Part shown: in pieces, positions 7,036 to 14,052 of the stretch
Numbering within the stretch: position 1 is the stretch's first letter
Layout: the number at the start of each line of letters is the position of its first letter
DNA from: an uncultured Mucispirillum sp.
GTDB taxonomy: Bacteria > Chrysiogenota > Deferribacteres > Deferribacterales > Mucispirillaceae
DNA length: 24,046 bases
Assembly: GCA_910586745.1 (NCBI GenBank)
Contig: CAJUJZ010000022.1
Span: 1-24,046, forward strand
Direction: 5' to 3'
Program-made: the position numbers and the translations under genes
The notes under the pieces: generated by a model
What the model saw: only the letters and a program-made list of their open reading frames with translations
Told to the model about the DNA's origin: nothing
Database searches by the model: none

Positions 7036-8265
7036 CTATTTGCTGATTGGGGGGGGGGGATAAGGATGTTCAAGTTGGAAAATACTTAAATCATTTTCTT
7101 TTTTAATAAACAGCTCCCCATTACAGTGCTGTTCTACAAGCATTTTTGTGAAAAACAGCCCTAAGCCTTCATTAGAAAATCTGTTTTCTCCAAGAGCATA
7201 ATATGGCTCAAAGAAATGGGATATTTCGTTATCATTTAACTGCACACCATTTCCCTGCACTTGAAGTATAATTTTGTCAGATGTAGTATATAGTTTAATT
7301 TTAATTAGACCGTGGAATTTTTCATCTACACACATTTTTTTATAGTTTTGTATAAGCTGATTAACAGTAATAACTATTTTTGTAATAATCTGCCTTAATG
7401 CTGCAGGCTCAGACTCTACAATTAAATCAATAGTAGAAATATCTGCATATTTAAGATAATCTATACCATTAATAGTGCATTTCACATCTGATAGGTCAAG
7501 CATATCTTTAATAGAAACTAATGCTTCACGCAGAAGTGCAGATATATGAATAGTTTCTGAAACATTATCATTTTTTGCATCAATTATACTTTGGAAAGAG
7601 TCTATTATGTTAGACATAAATGTAATATGATGCATAGACTGTTCAACACTTTCTTTAAGATAATCTTCTGTCAGTTCATTATGAGTGTAAGCATCATATA
7701 TATCCTGCACAGTAATGCCAAGAGCATTTAAAGGCTGTCTCCAGTAGTGGGCAATAGAAATAATCATATCACTCATAGAAATAAGCTTTTCTTGATTTTG
7801 GATATATTTTTCTTTTTCCATGCGTTTATTTATTTCGCTTTCAACCAGTTCTGTTAATGACAAGTTGCGTTCTTCGGAATATTTTAATTTAGCAAATACA
7901 TTAACTTTTGCAAGCAGTTCATTTCCAACAAAAGGTTTTATAATATAGTCATCTGTGCCAAGGCCATAACCTTTTAACCTTTCATTTATATCACTTTTAG
8001 AAGAAAGCAGAATAATGCGTATATATTTAAGTTTTTCATCACTTCTGATAGCTTTTAAAACTTCAAAACCATCCATACCGCTCATAGTAATATCAAGAAG
8101 AATTATATCAGGCATAATATCAGGCAGAATTTCAAGAGCCATTTCTCCGCTGTCAGCTTCATTAATATTAAATTCGCTGTTCATAAAGATAGATTTAATA
8201 AGACCACGAATAACTGGGTCATCATCAACAACAAGGATTTTAGTCTTTTTTTCCTTTTGCTCCAT
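7036..8265 (-). CDS. Receiver domain fused to degenerate histidine-kinase domain
   Basis: Cytoplasmic signalling protein, about 409 aa. Residues 8-125 are a complete response-regulator receiver (acidic DDD at 14-16, phospho-acceptor Asp58 in LLDITM, Ser88, Lys110 in IIKPF). A coiled linker (SEINKRMEKEKYIQNQEKL) leads to an H-box, IAHYWRQPLNALG, with His173. The ATP-binding half is degraded: both N-box asparagines are missing in ITKIVITVNQLIQN, the DxG of the G1 box reads QGNGV, while the FEPYY and GLGLFF segments remain. It may be a pseudokinase or phosphotransfer protein. No DNA-binding domain. A C11 run (7049-7059) encodes PPPP three codons before the stop. I start at 8265 because AAGGGAG precedes it (12-base spacing); ATG 8292 lacks a ribosome site. 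Output partner unknown. Confidence 0.82.
   Translation of the reverse strand: MEQKEKKTKILVVDDDPVIRGLIKSIFMNSEFNINEADSGEMALEILPDIMPDIILLDITMSGMDGFEVLKAIRSDEKLKYIRIILLSSKSDINERLKGYGLGTDDYIIKPFVGNELLAKVNVFAKLKYSEERNLSLTELVESEINKRMEKEKYIQNQEKLISMSDMIISIAHYWRQPLNALGITVQDIYDAYTHNELTEDYLKESVEQSMHHITFMSNIIDSFQSIIDAKNDNVSETIHISALLREALVSIKDMLDLSDVKCTINGIDYLKYADISTIDLIVESEPAALRQIITKIVITVNQLIQNYKKMCVDEKFHGLIKIKLYTTSDKIILQVQGNGVQLNDNEISHFFEPYYALGENRFSNEGLGLFFTKMLVEQHCNGELFIKKENDLSIFQLEHPYPPPPISK
7049..7059 (-). repeat. Homopolymeric C11 tract at 3' end of receiver/kinase gene
   Basis: Eleven consecutive G on the plus strand (C on the coding strand), exceptional in this AT-rich sequence. One base fewer ends the protein after QSANSMIV; one base more ends it after NQQIA. 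Length change would therefore vary the C-terminal tail and not truncate a domain. Confidence 0.9.
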
Positions 8266-8365
8266 GATTGTGTGGCACTCCCTTAGTTCCATTTTATGAG
8301 AATATATACTATCATATTTTTACAAATAATAAAAGTGTTTTTATTAATGCCTGCAAAATATTTTA

Positions 8366-8394
8366 TTGCCTTTTTTGATAATACAATATATTTA
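8366..8394 (+). promoter_or_regulatory. Candidate promoter for a leaderless larB transcript
   Basis: TTGCCT (8366-8371), 17 bp, TATTTA (8389-8394), then six bases to the ATG at 8401. No Shine-Dalgarno precedes that ATG and an in-frame TAA sits at 8395-8397. In such AT-rich sequence the -10 match is weak evidence. Confidence 0.3.
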
Positions 8395-8400
8395 TAATAT

Positions 8401-9090
8401 ATGAATAATAAAGGTTATGAAAATATAGGCTTTGCCAAAATTGACCATGACAGGCAGAATAGGCAGGGCTATCCGGAAGTTATATTTGGTGCTGGCAAAA
8501 CATATGAGCAGGCAGCCGTTATATTTAAGCGTATTAAAGAAAATGGTAATGCTGCTATATGCACTCGTGCATCAAAAGAAATGGCAGAAGCTGTTATTTC
8601 TCTTGTGCCGGAAGCAGAATATATTGAAACGGCAAAAATTGTTATCTATAATAATTCACAAAAAGAGCTTTTGGGGCAGGTATGTATTGCAACAGGCGGT
8701 ACATCTGATATTCCTGTGGCGGAAGAAGCAGCAGTTATTTTAGAAGCATATGGAAGTAAGGCTGTAAGGCTTTATGATGTAGGTGTTGCAGGTATTCACA
8801 GACTTATGGATAATGTGGATATTCTTAGAAACTCAAACTGTATTATCGCTGTTGCAGGTATGGAAGGTGCTCTGCCTTCTGTTATTGCAGGGCTTGTAGC
8901 TGTTCCTGTTATAGCTGTTCCTACATCTGTAGGTTATGGTGCAAATCTTGGTGGTATTGCTGCACTGCTTGGTATGCTTAATTCATGTGCATCTGGAGTT
9001 AGTGTAGTAAATATAGATAATGGCTTTGGTGCAGCAAATCAGGCACATTTAATTAATATGCTCTCAGTAAAAGGAAGTGTGAGTAAATGA
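8401..9090 (+). CDS. larB: Nickel-pincer cofactor biosynthesis protein LarB (PurE-like)
   Basis: LarB carboxylates the pyridinium ring of nicotinic acid adenine dinucleotide and releases AMP, the first step toward the nickel-pincer cofactor of lactate racemase and related enzymes. The sequence shows GFAKIDHDRQNRQGYPEVIFGAGKT near the N-terminus, then the PurE-like C-terminal fold with CIATGGTSDIPVAEEA (about 100-115), YDVGVAGIHR, IAVAGMEGALPSV and PTSVGYGANLGG. At 229 aa it is slightly short: the helical lead usually found before the GFA(K/R)xDxxR motif is reduced to a few residues. No ribosome site is visible before 8401, so translation may be leaderless. The next gene overlaps by four bases (ATGA). 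LarC and LarE are not in the window. Confidence 0.92.
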   Translation: MNNKGYENIGFAKIDHDRQNRQGYPEVIFGAGKTYEQAAVIFKRIKENGNAAICTRASKEMAEAVISLVPEAEYIETAKIVIYNNSQKELLGQVCIATGGTSDIPVAEEAAVILEAYGSKAVRLYDVGVAGIHRLMDNVDILRNSNCIIAVAGMEGALPSVIAGLVAVPVIAVPTSVGYGANLGGIAALLGMLNSCASGVSVVNIDNGFGAANQAHLINMLSVKGSVSK

Positions 9091-10316
9091 ATACAGTGTG
9101 GATTTTAGATGAAATAAATAATATCAGCCAAATTGGTATGACAGTTAACGGTATTACAAGGCTTGCTTTTTCAGAAGATGATATGAAAGCAAGGGCATAT
9201 CTAAAAAAACTTATAGACAATATAGGCTTATACTATAGAGAAGATACTTTTGGCAATATGTTTGCATTATATAAACCATCTGGGGCAGAAGGGCAGATAA
9301 TAGGCACAGGTTCACATATTGACACTGTTCCAAACGGTGGTAAGTATGATGGTCTTTTAGGTGTTATTTCAAGTTTAGCAGCTATTAAAACTATAAAAGA
9401 AAAAAATATTCCGATAAGCCATCCATTAGAATTAATTGTTTTTCAGGCAGAAGAATCAAGCCGTTTTGGACATGCGACTATGGGCAGCAAAATTATGTCA
9501 GGCAAATTTGAAAATTATGTTCAGTGGGAGCAAAGTGTTGATAATAATGGTATATCTCTTGTGGATGCTATGAAAAAAGCAGGGTATAACTTTTATGACA
9601 TTAATAAAAGTGTTGTAGAAAAAGATAGATATAAAGCATTTGTTGAACTGCATATAGACCAAAGCAAAACAATGAAATATGAAGATAAGCCAGTGGCTGT
9701 TGTAGATGGTATTGCTGCACCATTAAGAGTAAAAGTTATTATTCATGGAGAAGCTGCCCACTCTGGCTCTACCGCTATGCGTTACAGGAAAGATGCACTT
9801 GTTATAGCAAGTGAACTAGTGCTTGCTGTGCGTAATTTATCTCTTGCTTATGATGAAAGAAATGCTATTGCAACTGTTTCTAAACTGGATATTTCCCCAT
9901 CAGTTATTAATGTAGTGCCCGGCACTGTTGTTATGTATATTGATATAAGGGGCATAAACAGCAAAACTATTGATGAACTTTTTGGCTTAATCAGGGCAGA
10001 ATCTTCAAAAATTGCTCTCAGATATAAAGCATCATGCGAAATTGAGTTAATATCATCTGAAAAACCTTGTATGTTAAATAACTATGTTTCTGATATTATA
10101 GAAAAATCGTGTCAGGAATTAAATATGCCTTATATGCATACAATAAGCGGTGCAGGTCATGATGCAATGAATATGGCAGAAATTACTGAATGCGGTATGA
10201 TATTTGTAAAAAATGACAGCGGTGTAAGTCATCATCAGAATGAAGAAATATTAAAAGAAGATATAGAGCATGGTGCTCGCCTTTTATACCAGACATTAAA
10301 AAATTTAGCTAAGTAG
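9087..10316 (+). CDS. M20-family zinc hydrolase (N-carbamoyl-amino-acid hydrolase / allantoate amidohydrolase type)
   Basis: Cytoplasmic di-zinc amidohydrolase of the hydantoinase/carbamoylase group, 409 aa. Metal-ligand motifs are present: His77 in GTGSHIDTVPNGGKYDG with Asp88, Glu122-Glu123 in AEESSRFG, His189 in ELHIDQS and a C-terminal His in GVSHHQNEE. The dimerisation/substrate loop reads AHSGSTAMRYRKDAL and SGAGHDA, as in these enzymes. Two changes from the usual ELHIEQG are seen (Asp for Glu, Ser for Gly). Substrate is uncertain: a carbamoyl-amino acid, ureidoglycine/allantoate or a related ureido compound. Its ATG overlaps the larB stop, so the two are translationally coupled; a functional link to the nickel cofactor is not known to me. 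Confidence 0.87.
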   Translation: MNTVWILDEINNISQIGMTVNGITRLAFSEDDMKARAYLKKLIDNIGLYYREDTFGNMFALYKPSGAEGQIIGTGSHIDTVPNGGKYDGLLGVISSLAAIKTIKEKNIPISHPLELIVFQAEESSRFGHATMGSKIMSGKFENYVQWEQSVDNNGISLVDAMKKAGYNFYDINKSVVEKDRYKAFVELHIDQSKTMKYEDKPVAVVDGIAAPLRVKVIIHGEAAHSGSTAMRYRKDALVIASELVLAVRNLSLAYDERNAIATVSKLDISPSVINVVPGTVVMYIDIRGINSKTIDELFGLIRAESSKIALRYKASCEIELISSEKPCMLNNYVSDIIEKSCQELNMPYMHTISGAGHDAMNMAEITECGMIFVKNDSGVSHHQNEEILKEDIEHGARLLYQTLKNLAK

Positions 10317-10325
10317 GTGTGTTAT

Positions 10326-10874
10326 ATGAAATACTACTATTTTCATGGATACGGCAGCTCACCAAGTGCCTGTAAAGCAGAAGCAATGCGTGAAATATTA
10401 GGGGCAGAAAATGTATCTGCACCAGATTTTAATGTATCTCCAGAAGAAGCATCAGATTTATTTGATAAACTTATAGATGAAATAAGCTCAAGTAATGAAG
10501 AAGTATGTATTATAGGCAGTTCTCTTGGTGGTTTATATGCTCTTTATATAGCAACAAAAGCAAACTGTAAAACTATACTTTTAAACCCTGCATTAGTACC
10601 TATGGTAATTGTTCCAAAAGTTACAGATGAAATACCTGTTTCTGCAGTTGTGATTGCTCAAAAGCTTTCCTTATATACTTATGAGCATTATAATAAAGAA
10701 AATGTTTCTGTATGGGTTACTGATGACCCGCTTATAAACCATAATGTTTTAACAAAACCTTATTTTTATAAAGGTGTAAAAGAATATATTGAGTTTGGTA
10801 AAGAAGCTGCTTCAGGTCATGAATTTATTGGTTTTAAGAATGTTTTTGAAAAATATATTAAAAATCATAAGTAG
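10326..10874 (+). CDS. YqiA/YcfP-like alpha/beta-fold esterase
   Basis: Small (182 aa) alpha/beta hydrolase of the type that includes E. coli YqiA and YcfP. Motifs: FHGYGSSP at residues 6-13 (oxyanion-loop region), nucleophile elbow GSSLGG with Ser66, an aspartate in WVTDDPLI and a histidine in ASGHEF near the C-terminus, giving a full Ser-Asp-His triad. Start 10326 is preferred: AGGTG lies about six bases upstream; an in-frame GTG directly after the previous stop (10317) would add only three residues. Substrate unknown, probably a small ester or thioester. It is in the larB operon, and the next gene begins inside its last 35 bases. Confidence 0.85.
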   Translation: MKYYYFHGYGSSPSACKAEAMREILGAENVSAPDFNVSPEEASDLFDKLIDEISSSNEEVCIIGSSLGGLYALYIATKANCKTILLNPALVPMVIVPKVTDEIPVSAVVIAQKLSLYTYEHYNKENVSVWVTDDPLINHNVLTKPYFYKGVKEYIEFGKEAASGHEFIGFKNVFEKYIKNHK

Positions 10875-12609
10875 TGCATTACTTTTTTTAATATTCTGCC
10901 ACAATTCTTTTGCTGCAAGCCGTGTATTAAGCGGCGAATTTATTTCGCTTATTGCATCTTTAAATATTTTAGCAGATGTAAATAAGGATAAAAAGATTAT
11001 TCGTGTTAACCTTAGAAACTGTCAGCAGGAATCAAGTTTTTCTGTAGATAAAAGTATCAGGCAGATGATAGTTTCTGAATATATTTCTGCCTATGCAGTT
11101 GCAGGGGGCAGCAAGTTATATGTATATAATATGCAGAACGGAAAACTTGTTAAGTCATTTGATGATTTTTTAAGAAGTGTATATCTTATAAGTCAGTCAG
11201 ATATGGGGCAGTTTATTGCAGCTAGTGACGGTATAACAGTTGGTCTTTACCAGTTTAAAAAAGAAGGGCTTGTGCGTCTTTACTCAAAAGAGTTTGCTAT
11301 GGGTATAGCTGCAGTTTACCCAGATATAGAATCAAACCTTTTATATGTTATTGAAAGGAACGGCAGACTTTCTGTATGGACATTTTCAGGCAAACTTCAG
11401 AAAAATGTTACACTTTCAAATCCTGTTACATCTATGATTTTTGATGACAAAACAGGTAAATTTTTAGCATCATCTAATACTGGGTTATACAGTATTTCAA
11501 AAGATGATTTTACTATGGAAAAAATACTAAATGGTAAAATCTTATCAGTATTTATAGAAAATTTTTCAAGCAGGCTTGAAGTAATGACTGATTTAGGCTT
11601 TACTGTGTATGATTATCCTTCTATGCGGCCTGTTATTGCTCTTGATGGTGCAAATGGCGGCATAATAAAAAGTGATGGGGCAAATTTTGCAGCTTTCAGT
11701 GGTTTAAATTATATAAAAATATATGATTTAAAGAAGAATATTCATGTAGGTACTATTGCAGTAGACAGCCTTGGAGTAGTTAATTTTTATCCGCCGAATG
11801 CTCTTTACGGCACAAATATTTCAGCATCTTTTATAGCTGCAGCTGCAGGCTCTGCTGTGGAAAAGCAGGAATATAATAGAGATAAAGTATGTGCTCCAAT
11901 TGCTGCAATGGTTGCAGGGATTTACAGTCCAGAGAATATGGATATTAGAAATGTGCAGATAGATGAAGTTGATGAAATATATGATGTATCAACACCGCAG
12001 GTAAAAGAGCCTGCTCAAGTTAATGGTCCACAGATTTCTTTTAAAGACGGCAGCCTGTATGTGCCGGAAGTAAATGAAGTGGGGCAGGTGGCAGATGTAA
12101 ATGTAAATGATAATACAATAGAACCAAATGAACCAAATGATATTTCATCACCTGATGTAAAAAAAGTAAAAGATATTGAAGACTTAATGGCATCTAAAAT
12201 TCCTAGCTGGGTAGCAAATAGAAAAAATCTTCCTAAAAACAATGCAGTAGGAAATGGAAATACTGAACAGGAAGCATTACTTGCTGCAAAATCGCAGCTT
12301 AAAAATAATATTGTAAGGCAGGTTTTAGGTGATTTAGTCCGCGAGAAAGAAATATCTTCTGTTGATAATATTGAAAGTAAAAAACGGATACTGTGGCAGG
12401 CAGCAGCAAAAGCAGTAAACAGTTTAGACAGTAAAATATTTACACAAGATATATGGGTAACTCCAGCAGGTCAGTATTTTATACATTTAGTGATGGATAA
12501 TAAAACTCTTTCTGAAAAAGGAAAAGAATATTTAAATGAAGAAATAAAAAAATACTATTCTACCGATTTTGAAAACTATATGCAGGAAAAGCCTGTTAGT
12601 TTAGAATAA
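10840..12609 (+). CDS. Exported beta-propeller-like protein with C-terminal LPP20-like domain
   Basis: Predicted periplasmic or surface protein, 589 aa. The N-terminus is a signal peptide with cleavage after NSFA (residues 22-25), which fixes the start at 10840 even though it overlaps the upstream gene by 35 bases and has only a weak ribosome site. Residues ~30-340 contain WD40/propeller-like repeats with short strands (for example GGSKLYVYNMQNGKLVKSF, SDGITVGLYQFKKEG, NLLYVIERNGRLSVW). A low-complexity linker rich in Asn, Glu, Pro and Val (about 390-455) follows. The C-terminal ~130 residues (IPSWVANRK, VGNGNTEQEALLAAKSQL) resemble the LPP20/FlgO-type domain of exported and lipid-anchored proteins. 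Function unknown. Last gene of the larB operon. Confidence 0.75.
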   Translation: MFLKNILKIISSALLFLIFCHNSFAASRVLSGEFISLIASLNILADVNKDKKIIRVNLRNCQQESSFSVDKSIRQMIVSEYISAYAVAGGSKLYVYNMQNGKLVKSFDDFLRSVYLISQSDMGQFIAASDGITVGLYQFKKEGLVRLYSKEFAMGIAAVYPDIESNLLYVIERNGRLSVWTFSGKLQKNVTLSNPVTSMIFDDKTGKFLASSNTGLYSISKDDFTMEKILNGKILSVFIENFSSRLEVMTDLGFTVYDYPSMRPVIALDGANGGIIKSDGANFAAFSGLNYIKIYDLKKNIHVGTIAVDSLGVVNFYPPNALYGTNISASFIAAAAGSAVEKQEYNRDKVCAPIAAMVAGIYSPENMDIRNVQIDEVDEIYDVSTPQVKEPAQVNGPQISFKDGSLYVPEVNEVGQVADVNVNDNTIEPNEPNDISSPDVKKVKDIEDLMASKIPSWVANRKNLPKNNAVGNGNTEQEALLAAKSQLKNNIVRQVLGDLVREKEISSVDNIESKKRILWQAAAKAVNSLDSKIFTQDIWVTPAGQYFIHLVMDNKTLSEKGKEYLNEEIKKYYSTDFENYMQEKPVSLE

Positions 12610-12626
12610 TGGTAATGGGAACTTAG

Positions 12627-12916
12627 TTAATTTATTCTTTATTTTCAAATTCAGTCCAGCTATACATTTATGTTTCCTTTCTATTCGGCTGGGAAATGCT
12701 TGCATCGCAAAAAAACACTCTCCATGAATTTGAAAAACTATGCTCTGCCGAAGCAAGTTCGTCTATCGCTCACTAGACAGCTCGTTCTGTCCCTTTATTG
12801 TCATACTGAGCCTAAAAGGCGAAGTATCTAAAAAACAAATAATTTAAATATATTATTCACTATTGCAATATATATCATTTAGATTTTTCGCCTTTAAAAT
12901 CAGGCTCAAAATGACT
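12627..12916 (+). repeat. Composite intergenic repeat, copy 1 (~290 bp)
   Basis: First of two direct copies 342-343 bp apart. The final 170 bp (12747-12916) are identical to 13090-13259; the first ~120 bp differ at scattered positions. Internal small inverted repeats: TTCGGC/GCCGAA (12684/12747), GTCTA/TAGAC (12761/12774), GACAG/CTGTC (12776/12787), then the 116-bp paired-hairpin element at the right end. No ORF and no transposase. Confidence 0.9.
12800..12915 (+). repeat. Paired GA-hairpin element (REPIN/MITE-like), copy 1
   Basis: Bounded by GTCAT and ATGAC. Left hairpin 12803-12827: ATACT-GA-GCCT, loop AAA, AGGC-GA-AGTAT. Right hairpin, opposite orientation, 12883-12912: read on the minus strand, ATTTT-GA-GCCT, 8-nt loop, AGGC-GA-AAAAT. 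Each contains the tandem GA/GA mismatch. Confidence 0.85.
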
Positions 12917-12934
12917 TATAGTGTGAAAACAGTG

Positions 12935-12957
12935 TGTCAATACTGAGCTTGAAATAT
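12935..12957 (+). repeat. Decayed GA-hairpin copy
   Basis: TGTCAATACTGAGCTTGAAATAT carries the 5' half (TGTCA, ATACT, GAGC) of the hairpin family but lacks the AGGCGA half. It lies in the 52-bp spacer between the two composite repeats. Confidence 0.5.
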
Positions 12958-12968
12958 AGGGAAATATC

Positions 12969-13259
12969 TTAATTTATCTTTTATTTTTAAATTCAGTCTA
13001 GCTATACATTTCTATTTCCTTTCTATTCGGCTGGAAAATGCTTGCATTGCAAAAAAAATACTCCCCATAAATTTGAAAAACTATGCTCAGCCGAAGCAAG
13101 TTCGTCTATCGCTCACTAGACAGCTCGTTCTGTCCCTTTATTGTCATACTGAGCCTAAAAGGCGAAGTATCTAAAAAACAAATAATTTAAATATATTATT
13201 CACTATTGCAATATATATCATTTAGATTTTTCGCCTTTAAAATCAGGCTCAAAATGACT
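12969..13259 (+). repeat. Composite intergenic repeat, copy 2 (~291 bp)
   Basis: Second direct copy. In this copy the inverted repeat near the 5' end is longer (TTCGGCTG with CAGCCGAA, eight pairs) than in copy 1 (six pairs). Sequence right of 13259 differs from that right of copy 1, so the duplicated unit ends at the ATGACT border. The two copies fill the 677-bp gene-free stretch 12610-13286. Confidence 0.9.
13143..13258 (+). repeat. Paired GA-hairpin element (REPIN/MITE-like), copy 2
   Basis: Identical to the element at 12800-12915. Left hairpin 13146-13170, right hairpin 13226-13255. Confidence 0.85.
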
Positions 13260-13286
13260 GCAATATAAAATTTTGGATAAGTATAT

Positions 13287-13847
13287 TTACTTATTATTTA
13301 ATATAAACTTAATAAATTTTTTAATTTCTGGCAGTTTTGCTGTCTGCACTTTATCTATTAATATTAATGTAAATTTATCAAGTACATTTAATGGTCTGTA
13401 TTCCAGTTTTAAATAATCAAGAGCTTCGCATGTTTTGCTTTCCATAGAGCATGGCACAGCAAGACAGGCATATTTTGCCATAGATATAAGTTCATAAGTG
13501 CCAACAAGTTTATATGTAAACATTTCAACACCTGCAGCTAAGTCGCATAATATAGAGGCAACTGCTGCAGCCTTTGCACAGTCATTTTTAAAAAGACGGC
13601 AGCAGTATTGTCTAACTTCTTTATGCTCGTCCTGTTTATAAAGCCTTTGGCTTTCTTCACTGAAACATTCCATACTTATAGGCTCTATCAGGTAATATTT
13701 TTCAATATCTGGATAAACTGCCACAAGATGAGGCAGCGGTGAGCTGTAATCTATTCCACTTACTAATATTTTCAGCTCCATAGAACGCATTGTTCTTGCA
13801 ATCAGATTTATAAAAGACTGCTTTGTATTAATATCTTTTTCACTCAT
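13287..13847 (-). CDS. Hypothetical protein flanked by repeats (186 aa)
   Basis: I do not recognise a family with confidence. The protein is soluble, alpha/beta in character, with several cysteines (QYCCRLF, ILCDLA, KYACLAVPCS, SKTCEAL). The C-terminal third (SMAKYACLAVPCS ... EYRPLN ... LPEIKKFIKFIL) is loosely reminiscent of the end of a LysR-type effector-binding domain, but no DNA-binding domain is present. The weak ribosome site makes the start uncertain; Met22 would be an alternative. It sits between the composite repeats (right up to its 3' end) and the hairpin pair upstream of its start, so it is an isolated single gene, perhaps a remnant of something longer. Confidence 0.6.
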   Translation of the reverse strand: MSEKDINTKQSFINLIARTMRSMELKILVSGIDYSSPLPHLVAVYPDIEKYYLIEPISMECFSEESQRLYKQDEHKEVRQYCCRLFKNDCAKAAAVASILCDLAAGVEMFTYKLVGTYELISMAKYACLAVPCSMESKTCEALDYLKLEYRPLNVLDKFTLILIDKVQTAKLPEIKKFIKFILNNK

Positions 13848-13901
13848 AACTTATTTAGGTTACCCATCGCTCCATAAACTCATAGTGTTTAATAAGTTAA
13901 G

Positions 13902-13922
13902 ATTCTTCACTTTGCTCAGAAT
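13902..13922 (-). repeat. GA-hairpin, short-stem subfamily
   Basis: On the minus strand: ATTCT-GA-GC, loop AAA, GT-GA-AGAAT, preceded by TGTCT and followed by CTTAA. One G-T wobble in the inner stem. Pairs in opposite orientation with the hairpin at 13975. Confidence 0.75.
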
Positions 13923-13974
13923 AGACACTAGGTATGAAGTATTATTATATTGTAAAAACTATAAACATTATGTC

Positions 13975-13999
13975 ATACTGAACCTGCAAGGCGAAGTAT
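13975..13999 (+). repeat. GA-hairpin, long-stem subfamily
   Basis: ATACT-GA-ACCT, loop GCA, AGGC-GA-AGTAT, preceded by TGTC and followed by CTAAA. One A-C mismatch in the inner stem; outer stem perfect. Lies in the 205-bp gap between two minus-strand genes. Confidence 0.8.
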
Positions 14000-14052
14000 C
14001 TAAAATGTAAAATTGTAATAATTTAAGCAGGTATCACAAATTATATCTTATA

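Noticed and set aside
10789..10839. Longer N-terminus for the propeller protein
   Set aside because: The extra residues overlap the YqiA-like gene and would bury the signal peptide that begins at 10840.
12627..13259. Direct repeats considered as a CRISPR array
   Set aside because: Only two long copies with a 52-bp spacer, internal hairpins, and no cas genes.
12610..13286. Insertion sequence
   Set aside because: No transposase ORF on either strand and no clear target-site duplication; the units are non-coding.
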